DNA of 64,000 bases from Lewinellaceae bacterium (GTDB lineage: Bacteria; Bacteroidota; Bacteroidia; Chitinophagales; Saprospiraceae): assembly GCA_020636255.1 (NCBI GenBank), contig JACJYE010000002.1, positions 62,001-126,000 on the forward strand. The letters are read 5' to 3'. Made by a program: the position numbers and the translations under genes. Below, in pieces: positions 1 to 9,149 of the stretch; the first letter of the stretch is position 1, and each line of letters begins with the position of its first letter. The notes beneath the pieces were generated by a model that was not told where the DNA came from, did not search any database, and saw nothing but the letters and a program-made list of their open reading frames with translations.

Positions 1-309
1 AGTATCCATGATATTAAAGATGCCATTCTGACCGTAAAACGGGGTGGCGCCTACATGTCCCCCTCCATTGCCCGAAAGGTAATTGATCATTTTTCGCCGA
101 GGCGGGAAAGCGAAGATGAGATGCTGCTCACCAGCCGGCAGGAGCAGATCGTACAGGGGCTGGTCGACGGGTTGAGCTATAAAATGATCGCTGACAAATA
201 CCTGATCTCTGTAGAAACAGTTCGGGACCACATCAAAAAGATATACCGCAAACTACACGTTAACAGTAAAGCTGAAGTCATTCGCAAGCGAATGGACGGC
301 GAAATATAA
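1..309 (+). CDS. LuxR/NarL-type response regulator, 3' part only
   Basis: The reading frame is open from the first base, so the gene starts outside the window. The first residues (SIHDIKDAILTVKRGGAYMS) look like the last helix of a receiver domain, followed by a short linker. A complete LuxR helix-turn-helix comes next, with the motif LTSRQEQIVQGLVDGLSYKM and then ETVRDHIKKIYRKL. An internal ATG at 55 would remove the receiver end and is unlikely to be the start. The gene lies 78 nt upstream of, and on the same strand as, a histidine kinase of the HisKA_3 class. That class normally pairs with NarL-type regulators, so the two probably form one two-component system. The DNA target is unknown. 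Confidence 0.85.
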   Translation, partial: SIHDIKDAILTVKRGGAYMSPSIARKVIDHFSPRRESEDEMLLTSRQEQIVQGLVDGLSYKMIADKYLISVETVRDHIKKIYRKLHVNSKAEVIRKRMDGEI

Positions 310-387
310 GCAAGGATTTCTATGACTTCTTAATTTTTAATAACTTGCGTGCTGAGGTAGCAATCAAAATACTTGGCATCTGAGCCC

Positions 388-3300
388 ATGCAATATTTTC
401 GGGAGGTTTGGTTTAAAGGCGTAGCCCTTCTACTATGCCTGTTGATTTTTCCGTTTCTGGTACCGACTGTCCTTACAGCGCAGTCGAAGGTATTGCCCGT
501 AGAGTATTATTCCGTTAATGACGGTTTATCCGACCGCTTCGTTTCCTCCATAATCCAGGCCGGCCCCGGCCTCATCTGGCTGGGCACCCAAAACGGGCTG
601 AACCGCTTTGACGGCTATGAGTTCATCGCATTCAACAACCACCCCAACAACCGGCGCCAGATCTCCGACTCCAACATTCGCAACCTTGCCCTCGATAAAC
701 ATGGCAATATCGTTATCACTTTCCGCTCCAACTACGGCCTGTTCGACATCCTTAACCCGGAGACTCTTGAACACCAAACGGTCAGCCTTTTCCCTGAGTA
801 CGGCATCAACGGCCTGCCCCGCCTTATCACCGTCAACGCCAAAGGAGATATTCTTATCGTCGCCATAGCTGAAAAAGCCACCCATATATACCGATATCTG
901 AAAGACAACGAATTCGAACTCGTCGTGTCCATCAACGAAGAGCATAAGGAAAAAAGCGTGGTAATGCACCTGCTTGAGCTCGACAACGGCCAGTTCCTCA
1001 TTAACGACAGTGAAATGGGCCTGCGGCTCTTTGCCCCGGACGGCAAGCTGCTGCGCCTCTACAATAGTGCTGACTTCGAATGCCTGGACTATACCGATAC
1101 CTATCCCGGGTCGGCCTACTTCATGCACCAGGACGGGAGCGGCCGCATCTGGTTTTCCCTGCAGGGCCAACACGGCGTTTTCTGTTTTACTGCCGGCCAG
1201 CCAAACATCGAGCTGTACGCACAATTGCCCAAAGACAGCTATTTTACCAATATATGGGAAGACCAGAAGGGTAATGTACTGCTGGCCGGTTCAAGGCGCC
1301 CCAAAGATATTTACCCGCTACAGAACCTAAGCTGTATCAAGGCCGATGGACAGATGTTAGATTTCAGCTACTTGCTTGACTTCAGCCGCTACATCATCAA
1401 AGTATACAGCCAGGACTTTTTCCAGACGCTGTTCCTCGGCATCGACACCGGCCTGAAGATCGTCCAGAACCGGCAATCGAAAGTACGGTCCTACCTTGCA
1501 GAAGACCTCAGCCAGGATCGCCGGGGCGCGGTAATGCGCGGCATCGACAGCGACGGAAAACGCTTTATATACTTTGCCCGGGAGGTCGATGAATGGTATG
1601 AGCTCGACCTGCAGACCGGCTTCCTGGATACGCTTCAACTTATCGATGAACATACGGGCAAGCAAATTAATTTATCCTGTCTCAATGCCCTGCGCATGGA
1701 CCGGGAAGGCAACCTGTGGGGTACCTCCTGCCAGGGAATAGCCTCCATCGGCGGGCAGTTGCACAAATACAATACCAAGACCTGTTTGCTTAAATCCTAT
1801 GACTTTGAGAGCCGGTTCAGCGCGCTGGCCCTGTCAAAGGACGGTACCGTTTGGTTATGTGCCGAGCCAACGGATGCAGGCGGACAGCTCGTTTCGTTCG
1901 ACCCTAAAACGGAACAATTCAGCGTATATTACGATAAGGAAGGCAACAACCCCCTGCAAAACGCTTCACCCTATTTTGTGATGCAGGACAGCAAGGGCCT
2001 GTTATGGGCCGGGACGGAAAACGGCCTGTACCAGATCGACCTGAAAAAGGGGTACACCAGGTCGTACAAGGCCCGGAAAGGCGTAAACAGCCTGTCCAGC
2101 AATATCATTTACACCATCCACGAAGATGACAAAGGCCAGATATGGCTGGGCACGACCAACGGCTTGGATATACTCGACCCCGTAATAGGGCTTTTTACGC
2201 ATTACGACCGCAATGACGGCCTGGCGAGCAACACCGTCTGCGGTATCGTACCTGCTGAGAACGGCAATTACTGGATCAGTACATACAACGGCCTGTCCTA
2301 TTTCGACCGGGAGCGCAATTTGTTCCGGAATTTCTATACGACCGATGGCCTGAGCCACGACGAGTTCAACCGCTTTTCCTACGCTCGCGGCCCTGACGGG
2401 AGGTTCTATTTTGGCGGCGTAAACGGCATCAATGCCTTTTATTCCAAAGACCTTCTGGTCGACAGCGAACCTCCTCCGGTAGCGCTGACCAAGATCACCC
2501 GTTACAATTCGAGGCTCGACAGCACCATTGTGCAGGACGGAGGGCTTACCGAGCTAAAGGGCCTGAAGATCTACCCCAGCGATAGCTACTTTACCATTCA
2601 TTATACCCTGCCCAACTACAAAAGCCCCCGCCGCAACCAGTACCGGACGTGGCTGGAGGGTTATGATAAAACCTGGACGAACCCTACCAGTACACCCAGT
2701 GTCCGCTTCAACAAGCTGCCTCCCCGCAATTATATCCTCCACGTCAAAGGAGCTGATGCCAACGGCAACTGGAACACGGAGACCCTTAAGCTCTCTATTA
2801 CCGTCAAACCGGCTTTCAGGCAGACGGCCTGGTTCTATGTGTTGCTCATACTTGGTATAGCCAGCATCGGTTATATTATTTTCAAGAACCGCCTGGAAAG
2901 GCGACTGGAAATGGAACGCATCCGGACCAAGTTGTCCAGCGACCTGCACGATGAGGTCAGCGGCCTGTTGTCGGGCATCGCGCTGCAATCGGACCTGTTG
3001 CAGGGCAGTGTGAAGGACGAGCCCAGCCTGGAGCGCCTGCGCAACATCGGCGAGGTGAGCCGCCGGGCCATGTCAAAAATGAGCGACGTGATCTGGTCTA
3101 TCGATTCCCGCAAGGACAAGGTGGAAGACCTCATTCACCGGATGCGCGAGCATGCCGAAGAAATGCTTTCTCCGCTGAGCATCGCCTTCGAAATACATAT
3201 CGGCAGGATGGACCGGCTGAAAAAGATGCCGGTCCAGCTCCGTCAGAACCTCTATTTCATTTTCAAAGAGGCGATCAATAACATCGCCAAGCATTCGCGG

Positions 3301-3525
3301 GCCACCCGGGCCACGATCCGGTTTTACAACGACGGCACTCAATACTTCCTAACGGTTCAGGATAATGGTAAAGCAGCGGTAGGATCAAAACCGAAGGTCA
3401 ACGGTAAGAGCGGCCAGGGCCTGTCCAACCTGCGCATGCGTGCGCAGCGCATCGATGCTGAGATAGATATCCACCAGCACGACAATGGTTTTAAGGTTAC
3501 TGTAAAGGGTAAGCGTTTTTGCTAA
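388..3525 (+). CDS. Two-component sensor histidine kinase with Reg_prop propeller and Y_Y_Y domain
   Basis: About 1045 residues. An N-terminal signal sequence (roughly 1-32) precedes many Reg_prop beta-propeller repeats up to about residue 640 (for example GLIWLGTQNGLNRFDGYEF and IWLGTTNGLDILDP). A Y_Y_Y domain follows near 735-805, then one membrane helix near 813-833, a HisKA_3 dimerisation domain with phosphoacceptor His near 854 in LHDEVSG, and a C-terminal HATPase_c domain (N box around FKEAINNIAKHS, G box near GQGLSNLRMRAQ). The sensor part should lie in the periplasm and the kinase in the cytoplasm. An in-frame TTG at 373 exists, but ATG at 388 leads directly into the signal sequence and is preferred. 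The partner is probably the LuxR regulator just upstream. The ligand cannot be read from the sequence. The stop codon overlaps that of the convergent gene. Confidence 0.9.
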   Translation: MQYFREVWFKGVALLLCLLIFPFLVPTVLTAQSKVLPVEYYSVNDGLSDRFVSSIIQAGPGLIWLGTQNGLNRFDGYEFIAFNNHPNNRRQISDSNIRNLALDKHGNIVITFRSNYGLFDILNPETLEHQTVSLFPEYGINGLPRLITVNAKGDILIVAIAEKATHIYRYLKDNEFELVVSINEEHKEKSVVMHLLELDNGQFLINDSEMGLRLFAPDGKLLRLYNSADFECLDYTDTYPGSAYFMHQDGSGRIWFSLQGQHGVFCFTAGQPNIELYAQLPKDSYFTNIWEDQKGNVLLAGSRRPKDIYPLQNLSCIKADGQMLDFSYLLDFSRYIIKVYSQDFFQTLFLGIDTGLKIVQNRQSKVRSYLAEDLSQDRRGAVMRGIDSDGKRFIYFAREVDEWYELDLQTGFLDTLQLIDEHTGKQINLSCLNALRMDREGNLWGTSCQGIASIGGQLHKYNTKTCLLKSYDFESRFSALALSKDGTVWLCAEPTDAGGQLVSFDPKTEQFSVYYDKEGNNPLQNASPYFVMQDSKGLLWAGTENGLYQIDLKKGYTRSYKARKGVNSLSSNIIYTIHEDDKGQIWLGTTNGLDILDPVIGLFTHYDRNDGLASNTVCGIVPAENGNYWISTYNGLSYFDRERNLFRNFYTTDGLSHDEFNRFSYARGPDGRFYFGGVNGINAFYSKDLLVDSEPPPVALTKITRYNSRLDSTIVQDGGLTELKGLKIYPSDSYFTIHYTLPNYKSPRRNQYRTWLEGYDKTWTNPTSTPSVRFNKLPPRNYILHVKGADANGNWNTETLKLSITVKPAFRQTAWFYVLLILGIASIGYIIFKNRLERRLEMERIRTKLSSDLHDEVSGLLSGIALQSDLLQGSVKDEPSLERLRNIGEVSRRAMSKMSDVIWSIDSRKDKVEDLIHRMREHAEEMLSPLSIAFEIHIGRMDRLKKMPVQLRQNLYFIFKEAINNIAKHSRATRATIRFYNDGTQYFLTVQDNGKAAVGSKPKVNGKSGQGLSNLRMRAQRIDAEIDIHQHDNGFKVTVKGKRFC

Positions 3526-4856
3526 TCTTCCTGCTGGCTGAAGGGATGGCGTTGCTGCCAGGCTGAATCAGGCTGCAGCTGCTGCACCAAAAGCGGGGCG
3601 AAGCGGTTAGCATACGGGGAGAAGTGGCGGATGTAACAATACATATCCTTTGGCTCGGCCCCTACAGAACTTTTGATCTCCATGGCCGTCCTGGAAAAGA
3701 TGAGCCGTTCGGCACGTTCTTCTTCTATGGCCAGCCGCACCATATCGTACAGCATATTCAGGTACAACTGATATTCCCTGTTCTCGTGCTGCCGGAAGCC
3801 TATGAAATGCGCTTCCAGTTCATTGCCATTGCGAAGCGCTGTGCAGAAACCTACGAGGCGTTCTTCGTGGAAATAGGCCAGCACCCTGAACTGGCCGGGG
3901 AAGGCCTGCTTCAAGGCCAGAAAATAGGAGGCAGGCAGCTCAAGCAGGTTAAAATCGGCCTGCGAGGATACTTCCAGATACAGCTCATGCATCGCCTCCA
4001 GATGCCTGTGCACCCCTTCTGCATCCAGTTCTTCACAACGGATGGGCTTGCACTTTTTAAAAGCCCGGCGGGCCCTGATGCGGTATTTGGAAGACATGGC
4101 ATTCAGGTAATCATCCATTGTGTGCCAGTCTTCGCGGATATCCATCAGCATATTGGGTTGAAAGGCGAAGGGCGTATAGCCTTCTGCTGACAGCGGTTGA
4201 AGTTGCGGGAGACGCTCCGCATAAAAATCCTTGGCCAGTACACCGGATGGCTTCCAGCCTTCTTCTTCAAGCAGGCGCGACAAGTGCCCGATGCCTGCTG
4301 CCAGCAGGCGGGGTTGCAGGCCTGACGATACCATCTGTTCGTCAAAAACGTATGCGAACTCCCCTGAGAACTGCGTAAGCCCGCAAACGATAAGCCGGGC
4401 GTTGATGCGCCGGGCCACTTCACGTTTCAGCATGTGAAAGCCCCGGTTCAGCAAAGTGCCGCTGGCAGCCCTGCTAAGCGATTGGATCTGCCGCATCGCA
4501 TTGAAATCCATCAGCTGGCATACGGCCAGCCCGGCCACCTGATGGCCCTTGTAAAGCATCAGATAGGCAAAGCCCATGTTTTCCGGCGAATGCTGCTCAA
4601 AAAGCTGTAGATAGGCCTGGCTAAGCACGAGATTGCCTTCCGGAAGCAACCGGCCCCAGTCTGATGGCAGGCTGCCAGCCTCGCGGAAGACGGCAATACT
4701 GTAACCTTCGATGGGAAGCGCGCTCAACAGCTCTCCCGCAGCGGCCGCCTGGGGAGGCGGGGTGAGGTCATCGTCGGCGGTGGGGAGGAACAACTGCTGC
4801 AAAGAGCTGTAAAAGCGGCACTTTTCAGTATAGTTTAGGGTGTTATTGTGCTTCAT
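3522..4856 (-). CDS. GNAT-fold acyltransferase-like protein (peptidoglycan-recognition/FemAB-like class)
   Basis: About 444 residues from ATG at 4856; a longer in-frame start at 4913 adds an unconvincing leader. The C-terminal half resembles the GNAT fold seen in FemAB-like or PF13480 acetyltransferases. It has a basic stretch near SSKYRIRARRAFKKC, the segment FRVLAYFHEERLVGFCTALR typical of the GNAT central strands, and then LEAHFIGF. No signal peptide or membrane helix is seen, so it is probably cytoplasmic. It lies 68 nt downstream of the pyrophosphatase gene on the same strand and may be co-transcribed with it. Substrate unknown. The fold assignment is by pattern only and moderately sure. 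Its stop codon overlaps that of the histidine kinase (CTAA). Confidence 0.6.
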   Translation of the reverse strand: MKHNNTLNYTEKCRFYSSLQQLFLPTADDDLTPPPQAAAAGELLSALPIEGYSIAVFREAGSLPSDWGRLLPEGNLVLSQAYLQLFEQHSPENMGFAYLMLYKGHQVAGLAVCQLMDFNAMRQIQSLSRAASGTLLNRGFHMLKREVARRINARLIVCGLTQFSGEFAYVFDEQMVSSGLQPRLLAAGIGHLSRLLEEEGWKPSGVLAKDFYAERLPQLQPLSAEGYTPFAFQPNMLMDIREDWHTMDDYLNAMSSKYRIRARRAFKKCKPIRCEELDAEGVHRHLEAMHELYLEVSSQADFNLLELPASYFLALKQAFPGQFRVLAYFHEERLVGFCTALRNGNELEAHFIGFRQHENREYQLYLNMLYDMVRLAIEEERAERLIFSRTAMEIKSSVGAEPKDMYCYIRHFSPYANRFAPLLVQQLQPDSAWQQRHPFSQQED

Positions 4857-4924
4857 AAAAAAAAACCGGGTTTTCCATCTCTGAACAGGCAGACGGCAAC
4901 AATGGTTGAACATGCATCGTTTAA

Positions 4925-5551
4925 TTATTCGTTAACAATGGCCCATCTGCGGATCTCTTCCAAAGCATACTGTTCATCCTTCCATCCCCTGAACTCGGTT
5001 GTCCCCAGGCCATCGTAATACAGGAACCAGTTTTCGATAATGTTCTTGGCGCCGTCGTAGGCCATACTGAACGACAGGAAATCGTTGGCCTTCATCACCT
5101 GTCGGCTGCTGTCGGCAGGCACGGCGATGATCTTGGTGTCCAGTTGCCCCTCATCCATCAACAACAGGGCAGCGATAGGGCGGGCTTCCAGTACCGTGCC
5201 CGTAGGCGCCGCCTCCCCTATGACCAGCACATCGAGTGCGCCGCCGTCGCCGCCAAGCTTGGGGTCCATATATGTAGAAGGGATAAAACCGTAGTTGCCC
5301 GGATAGGGCAGAAAGTCAATGACGCGGCCTTCACCGTCGCGCTGATCTATCTTAAAGGCCTTTTGAGCCTCATCGTATTCGATCTTGTGGTTGGTGCCTG
5401 CCGGGATCTCAATTACGGCCTGTATGCCCTGCTCGGTGAAAGCCGGCAGGTGCAGATAGTCCTCAACCTTTGTCTCATTGGGAGTGTGCTTGCAGGCGCC
5501 TGCCAGCATGAGCAGGCCAAGGGAAAAAATCAGGGTCAAACTGTTTCGCAT
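4925..5551 (-). CDS. Inorganic pyrophosphatase family I, predicted lipoprotein, altered active site
   Basis: About 208 residues. ATG at 5551 is chosen because it begins a lipoprotein signal (MRNSLTLIFSLGLLMLAGAC, lipobox Cys at 20); the frame stays open upstream to 5797 with no family similarity. The family I core is clear: EIPAG, HKIEYD, LPYPGNYGFIPST, ALDVLVIGE and DEGQLDTKIIAVPAD. Family I enzymes hydrolyse PPi to two phosphates in the cytoplasm, but this one should be anchored to a membrane outside the cytoplasm. By hand alignment to the E. coli enzyme, the second Asp of the DGDP metal motif is Gly (GDGGALD), and the Lys of the late YK pair is Asp (YYD). Activity may be reduced or changed. 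It is divergent from the GIN lipoprotein gene. Confidence 0.85.
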   Translation of the reverse strand: MRNSLTLIFSLGLLMLAGACKHTPNETKVEDYLHLPAFTEQGIQAVIEIPAGTNHKIEYDEAQKAFKIDQRDGEGRVIDFLPYPGNYGFIPSTYMDPKLGGDGGALDVLVIGEAAPTGTVLEARPIAALLLMDEGQLDTKIIAVPADSSRQVMKANDFLSFSMAYDGAKNIIENWFLYYDGLGTTEFRGWKDEQYALEEIRRWAIVNE

Positions 5552-5762
5552 GTGCTTTGTATTCGTCTCCACGACAAAGATAACAGAGCTTCCTGCTTTA
5601 TCCGGCTTTTCCGGAGCAAAGCTTTCGCACCCGGCAAGACGCCACGCTCTACCGGCCGATATAGCATGGGGATTGATCCGATGAAATTGTGCAGGTACCC
5701 GAAAAGGATTATATTGAATGGCCTTATTGTTGAATATCATTACAGAACCAAACACAATAACA

Positions 5763-6515
5763 ATGAGAATCCGACTGATCCTTTTAACGGCCCTCATAGG
5801 GCTGGTGCTCCCCTCCTGTTATATCGAAAACGGCGACAACGTCAATGGCTTCAATTTCTTTGGAGAAGGTGTCACCGGTGAGGGAGAGGTGATCCGAAAA
5901 ACATTGGATATCAAAGAGTTTCAATCCATTAGCCTCCAGGGCAGCCCCGACATCGTGATCACACAGTCGAGCACGTTTAAGGTTGAGGCAGAAGGCCAGG
6001 AAAACATCATCAACCTGCTGAGCAAAGAAGTGGAAGGAGGAACCTGGAAAGCCCGCTTCACCAAAAACGTGCGCAACTACAAAAAGCTTACGATATACGT
6101 CAGCATGCCTAAGGTGGAAAACTTACAGATCAGTGGTTCGGGCAACATCAACAGCACCAACGCCTTCGAAGGGCAGGGCGCCATCCGCCTGAGTATTTCC
6201 GGTTCGGGAAATATCGGGATGAAGCTGGAGGCCGAATCCGTCGAAGCGCGGATCTCCGGGTCCGGCAAGATAGGGCTGGAAGGCAAGGCCGGTTCGCTGC
6301 AGGGTAAGATCAGTGGCTCGGGTGATATAAACGCCTCCGGTTTCAGCGTCCGTAACGCCGATATATCGATCTCAGGGTCAGGAAGCACCCATATCGACGT
6401 TTCCGAATCGCTCAAAGCTCACATTGGCGGCTCAGGAGATATCTACTATACCGGGCAGGCCACCAACGTGGAACAGAAGGTTTCAGGTTCCGGCAATGTC
6501 GTTCATAAAAACTAA
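5763..6515 (+). CDS. GIN-domain (DUF2807) lipoprotein
   Basis: About 250 residues from ATG at 5763; a longer in-frame start at 5718 only adds residues ahead of a good signal peptide with lipobox LPSC. The mature part starts with a DUF2807-type segment (FQSISLQGSPDIVITQ). It then has seven repeats of the ISGSG(N/K/D)I type, spaced 18-22 residues apart, as expected for a right-handed beta-helix. GIN-domain proteins are common in Bacteroidota and face the periplasm or cell surface; their function is mostly unknown. The 211-nt gap to the divergent pyrophosphatase gene should hold promoters for both. Confidence 0.88.
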   Translation: MRIRLILLTALIGLVLPSCYIENGDNVNGFNFFGEGVTGEGEVIRKTLDIKEFQSISLQGSPDIVITQSSTFKVEAEGQENIINLLSKEVEGGTWKARFTKNVRNYKKLTIYVSMPKVENLQISGSGNINSTNAFEGQGAIRLSISGSGNIGMKLEAESVEARISGSGKIGLEGKAGSLQGKISGSGDINASGFSVRNADISISGSGSTHIDVSESLKAHIGGSGDIYYTGQATNVEQKVSGSGNVVHKN

Positions 6516-6541
6516 AGCAGCGATACTTCTAAAAACAACTG

Positions 6542-6549
6542 TATTTTTG
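6542..6549 (+). promoter_or_regulatory. Candidate -7 promoter box (TATTTTTG)
   Basis: This matches the Bacteroidota TAnnTTTG consensus and ends 11 nt before the ATG at 6561. A transcript from it would have a very short leader or none. No clear -33 TTTG is seen at the right distance, so support is partial. Confidence 0.4.
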
Positions 6550-6560
6550 CGTATAAAAAA

Positions 6561-7067
6561 ATGCAGCTAAAAAGGCCCTTTCTTTTGCTCTTCCCATTGG
6601 CGGCATTGCTGTTGGCGCAATGCCGCCAATCGGCCAAACCCGAGAACGCGGAAGAGGAATCCGTGGTATTGTCGCAGGAGCTTCCCGGCACATGGGAATC
6701 CATTCTGGTGCGCGTGGAAGTCAGTACGGCAGAGAACACGGATTCCAGTTACGTGTTCGAGGTACGTGAAGAAGAATGGCTCGAGCGCACAGGAATGCAG
6801 CCTATCAAGGCCTATTTCCAACCCAACAACCAGTACAGGCAGGTTTTTACGGCCGGAAACGATACCGTCATCAGCGAGGCCCGCGGCCTTTGGAACACTT
6901 TCAGCGATACGCTGATGATGATAGAGCCCAACGCTACCTATCAGTACGTCGTAAAGATCGACAAGGGGCTTGCCGAATTCCGCACGATGCTCGATTGGGA
7001 TGGGGATGGCGTAAAGGACGATTCTTATCTGGGGGTACACCGAAAGATAAGCAGCACGGCCGAGTGA
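6561..7067 (+). CDS. Hypothetical lipoprotein, lipocalin-like
   Basis: 168 residues with a lipoprotein signal ending at lipobox LLAQC (Cys near 22). The mature N-terminus has LPGTWESI, which resembles the G-x-W strand that opens lipocalin-like domains of Bacteroidota. The remainder is beta-rich and ends DWDGDGVKDDSYLGV. No catalytic motif is visible. Acidic residues follow the lipid-attachment Cys, as often seen in exported Bacteroidota lipoproteins. It is convergent with the YyaL-type gene, leaving 27 nt. Function unknown; the lipocalin-like label is tentative. Confidence 0.65.
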   Translation: MQLKRPFLLLFPLAALLLAQCRQSAKPENAEEESVVLSQELPGTWESILVRVEVSTAENTDSSYVFEVREEEWLERTGMQPIKAYFQPNNQYRQVFTAGNDTVISEARGLWNTFSDTLMMIEPNATYQYVVKIDKGLAEFRTMLDWDGDGVKDDSYLGVHRKISSTAE

Positions 7068-7094
7068 GCAGGGCATTTGCTCCTCAGGCCGGGG

Positions 7095-9116
7095 TTACTT
7101 TTCCTCCCCTCTCAGGTTATGTACCATTTCTTCCACATCCTTCACCGGCCGCTGGCAGGCATAGTCGCGGCAAATATAGATAAGCGTATCCTTTTCATTC
7201 CACCGGTGGGCCAGCAAAGGATAGGTTTCATCGGGCACATCGGACGCCATCAGAATATGAGGCCCCAGAAATGTGGCGTTGGCCTCCAGGGTTGTCTTGC
7301 GGGCCTGCGGGCCTACGATCGCGATCTCCGGCATACCATAGGCCTCGGCCAGTAAGAGGCTGCCCCAGCTCGCTAAGGCAAGCGGTGTCTCTAGCAGGCG
7401 GCTGCCCGCGGCATTCAGCATAAGAGCCGCCTGTTCCTGCCAGTCGCGCCGGCCCAGCATGATGCCCAGGCGTTTCATATTGGCGGCCATAACGGCATTG
7501 GGGGCCGGCATGTCCTCTTCATATAGCGGGCTGTGCCGTAAGATCGTTTCGCTTTGCTGGCTGTAGTAAAACAGCACATCCTGTTCCGTTCTGAACCGCC
7601 GGATAGTTTCCTCAACCATAACAGCGGCCTGCTCCAGCAGTTCATGGCGCTGGCTGACGGCATGTACGGCTATATAGGCTTCGATCAGATAGGCATAATC
7701 ATCGAGGAAAGCGGGGATATCCCTTAGATAGATGTGGCGCAACCCGCCGTCAGCCATCCGGAAATGGCCGTCGAGAAAGGACAGCAGTTGTTCGGCCTTT
7801 TCCAGATAAACAGGCGCTCCTGTAGCTCCGTAGGCCTGAGCATAAGCTGTAACTACCAGCGCATTCCAGGATAGCAGTACCTGTTCGTCGCGCCCGGGGC
7901 GGGCACGCCGGGCCCGGGCGGCAGCCAAGGTATTGCGGCAGTTATCCAGGTAAGTTTTCACTTCATCGGCCGGCTGGCCCAACCGGGAAGCGAACGCCTC
8001 GATATGGGCTGTAGCATATAGGATATTACGCCCCTCCCGGTTGCCCTCCGGGCTAACATTATAATAGGCAAAGAACCAATGAGGCTCGTCTGGCAACAAA
8101 CTGGTGAGCTCTTCGTAACCCCAGGTATAAAAGCGCCCCTCCACTCCTTCTGTATCGGCATCGAGCCCTGCACAATAGCCGCCATCGGGATGGCTAAGTT
8201 CGGCTTCCAGGAAACCGAGGGCGCCCTCCAGGGCCTCCAGCAGAGCAGGGGCCTTTGGCCATTTGTACAACGAGGCCAGCAGGCGTGCGATGAGGGCATT
8301 GTCGTAGAGCATCTTCTCAAAATGGGGCACGCGCCACTGCCTGTCGACGGTATATCGCGCAAAACCGCCGCCGATAACATCATGCAAACCACCCTGTAAC
8401 AATCGCGCTACCGTTTCCTTCACCTGTCCGTACGCTTCGGGGCTGGGAGCCTGCCAGGCATACTGCAGCAGCAGTTCCAGTGCCATGGTATTCGGGAATT
8501 TGGCGCCATGGCCAAAGCCGCCTTCCTGGCTATCGTATTGCTGTTGCAGGGCTCCCATCATTTTTTCTACAGCATGCACAGAAACCAGGCCTTCCGCATC
8601 CGTCGTCAGGATTGCCCGCTCGCGCCGTGCCATGCGTTTGAGTATCTTGCCGGCCTCCTGTTCAACAGCCTTTCTGTTCTCATAGAAATTGTAGGCTGCA
8701 TACTGCAGGGCCTGCATCCAGGATAAAAGGCGCTGCCCTGGCTCGGGCGGGAAGTAGGTGCCGGCGAAAAAAGGGTTGCCCTCCGGCGTCAGGAAAACGT
8801 TCAAAGGCCAGCCGCCACGGCCGGTGATGGCCTCGCAGGCGGCCATATACAACGCATCGAGGTCAGGGCGCTCTTCTCTGTCGGCCTTGATGTTGACAAA
8901 ATATTCGTTCATGTAAGCGGCTACCTGCTCATCCTCAAAACTCTCCCGAGCCATCACATGGCACCAATGGCAGGTACTATAACCTATGCTGATGAGGATG
9001 GGGCGCTCCAGGCGGCGGGCGAGCTGCAGGGCGGCGTCACCCCAGGGATGCCAATCTACGGGGTTATCCGCATGTTGCCTGAGGTATGGGCTTTGTTCGT
9101 GACGAAGGTGGTTCAT
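7095..9116 (-). CDS. Thioredoxin-domain protein, YyaL/SPATA20 family (DUF255)
   Basis: 673 residues, the usual length for the family. The N-terminal thioredoxin-like domain (1-170) begins NHLRHEQSPYLRQHADNPV and carries the active-site motif CHWCHVM with Cys at about 49 and 52. It continues with RPDLDALYM and GGWPLNVFLTPEGNPFFAGT, all family hallmarks. The rest forms an (alpha/alpha)6 barrel like N-acylglucosamine epimerases or glycosidases, including GGFARYTVD and HFEKMLYDNA. No signal peptide is seen, so it is cytoplasmic. The role of the family is not settled; a redox role is assumed from the CxxC. It lies 33 nt downstream of the DUF3365 haem lipoprotein gene and is probably in one operon with it. 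Confidence 0.92.
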   Translation of the reverse strand: MNHLRHEQSPYLRQHADNPVDWHPWGDAALQLARRLERPILISIGYSTCHWCHVMARESFEDEQVAAYMNEYFVNIKADREERPDLDALYMAACEAITGRGGWPLNVFLTPEGNPFFAGTYFPPEPGQRLLSWMQALQYAAYNFYENRKAVEQEAGKILKRMARRERAILTTDAEGLVSVHAVEKMMGALQQQYDSQEGGFGHGAKFPNTMALELLLQYAWQAPSPEAYGQVKETVARLLQGGLHDVIGGGFARYTVDRQWRVPHFEKMLYDNALIARLLASLYKWPKAPALLEALEGALGFLEAELSHPDGGYCAGLDADTEGVEGRFYTWGYEELTSLLPDEPHWFFAYYNVSPEGNREGRNILYATAHIEAFASRLGQPADEVKTYLDNCRNTLAAARARRARPGRDEQVLLSWNALVVTAYAQAYGATGAPVYLEKAEQLLSFLDGHFRMADGGLRHIYLRDIPAFLDDYAYLIEAYIAVHAVSQRHELLEQAAVMVEETIRRFRTEQDVLFYYSQQSETILRHSPLYEEDMPAPNAVMAANMKRLGIMLGRRDWQEQAALMLNAAGSRLLETPLALASWGSLLLAEAYGMPEIAIVGPQARKTTLEANATFLGPHILMASDVPDETYPLLAHRWNEKDTLIYICRDYACQRPVKDVEEMVHNLRGEEK

Positions 9117-9149
9117 AGCAGGTGTTTCTGGTAAGGGGAAGCACTGTCG

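Noticed and set aside
373..387. TTG start for the histidine kinase
   Set aside because: ATG at 388 starts the signal peptide directly.
6077..6415. Repeated ISGSG-coding DNA seen as a possible DNA repeat array
   Set aside because: The repetition is explained by the beta-helix repeats of the GIN-domain protein.
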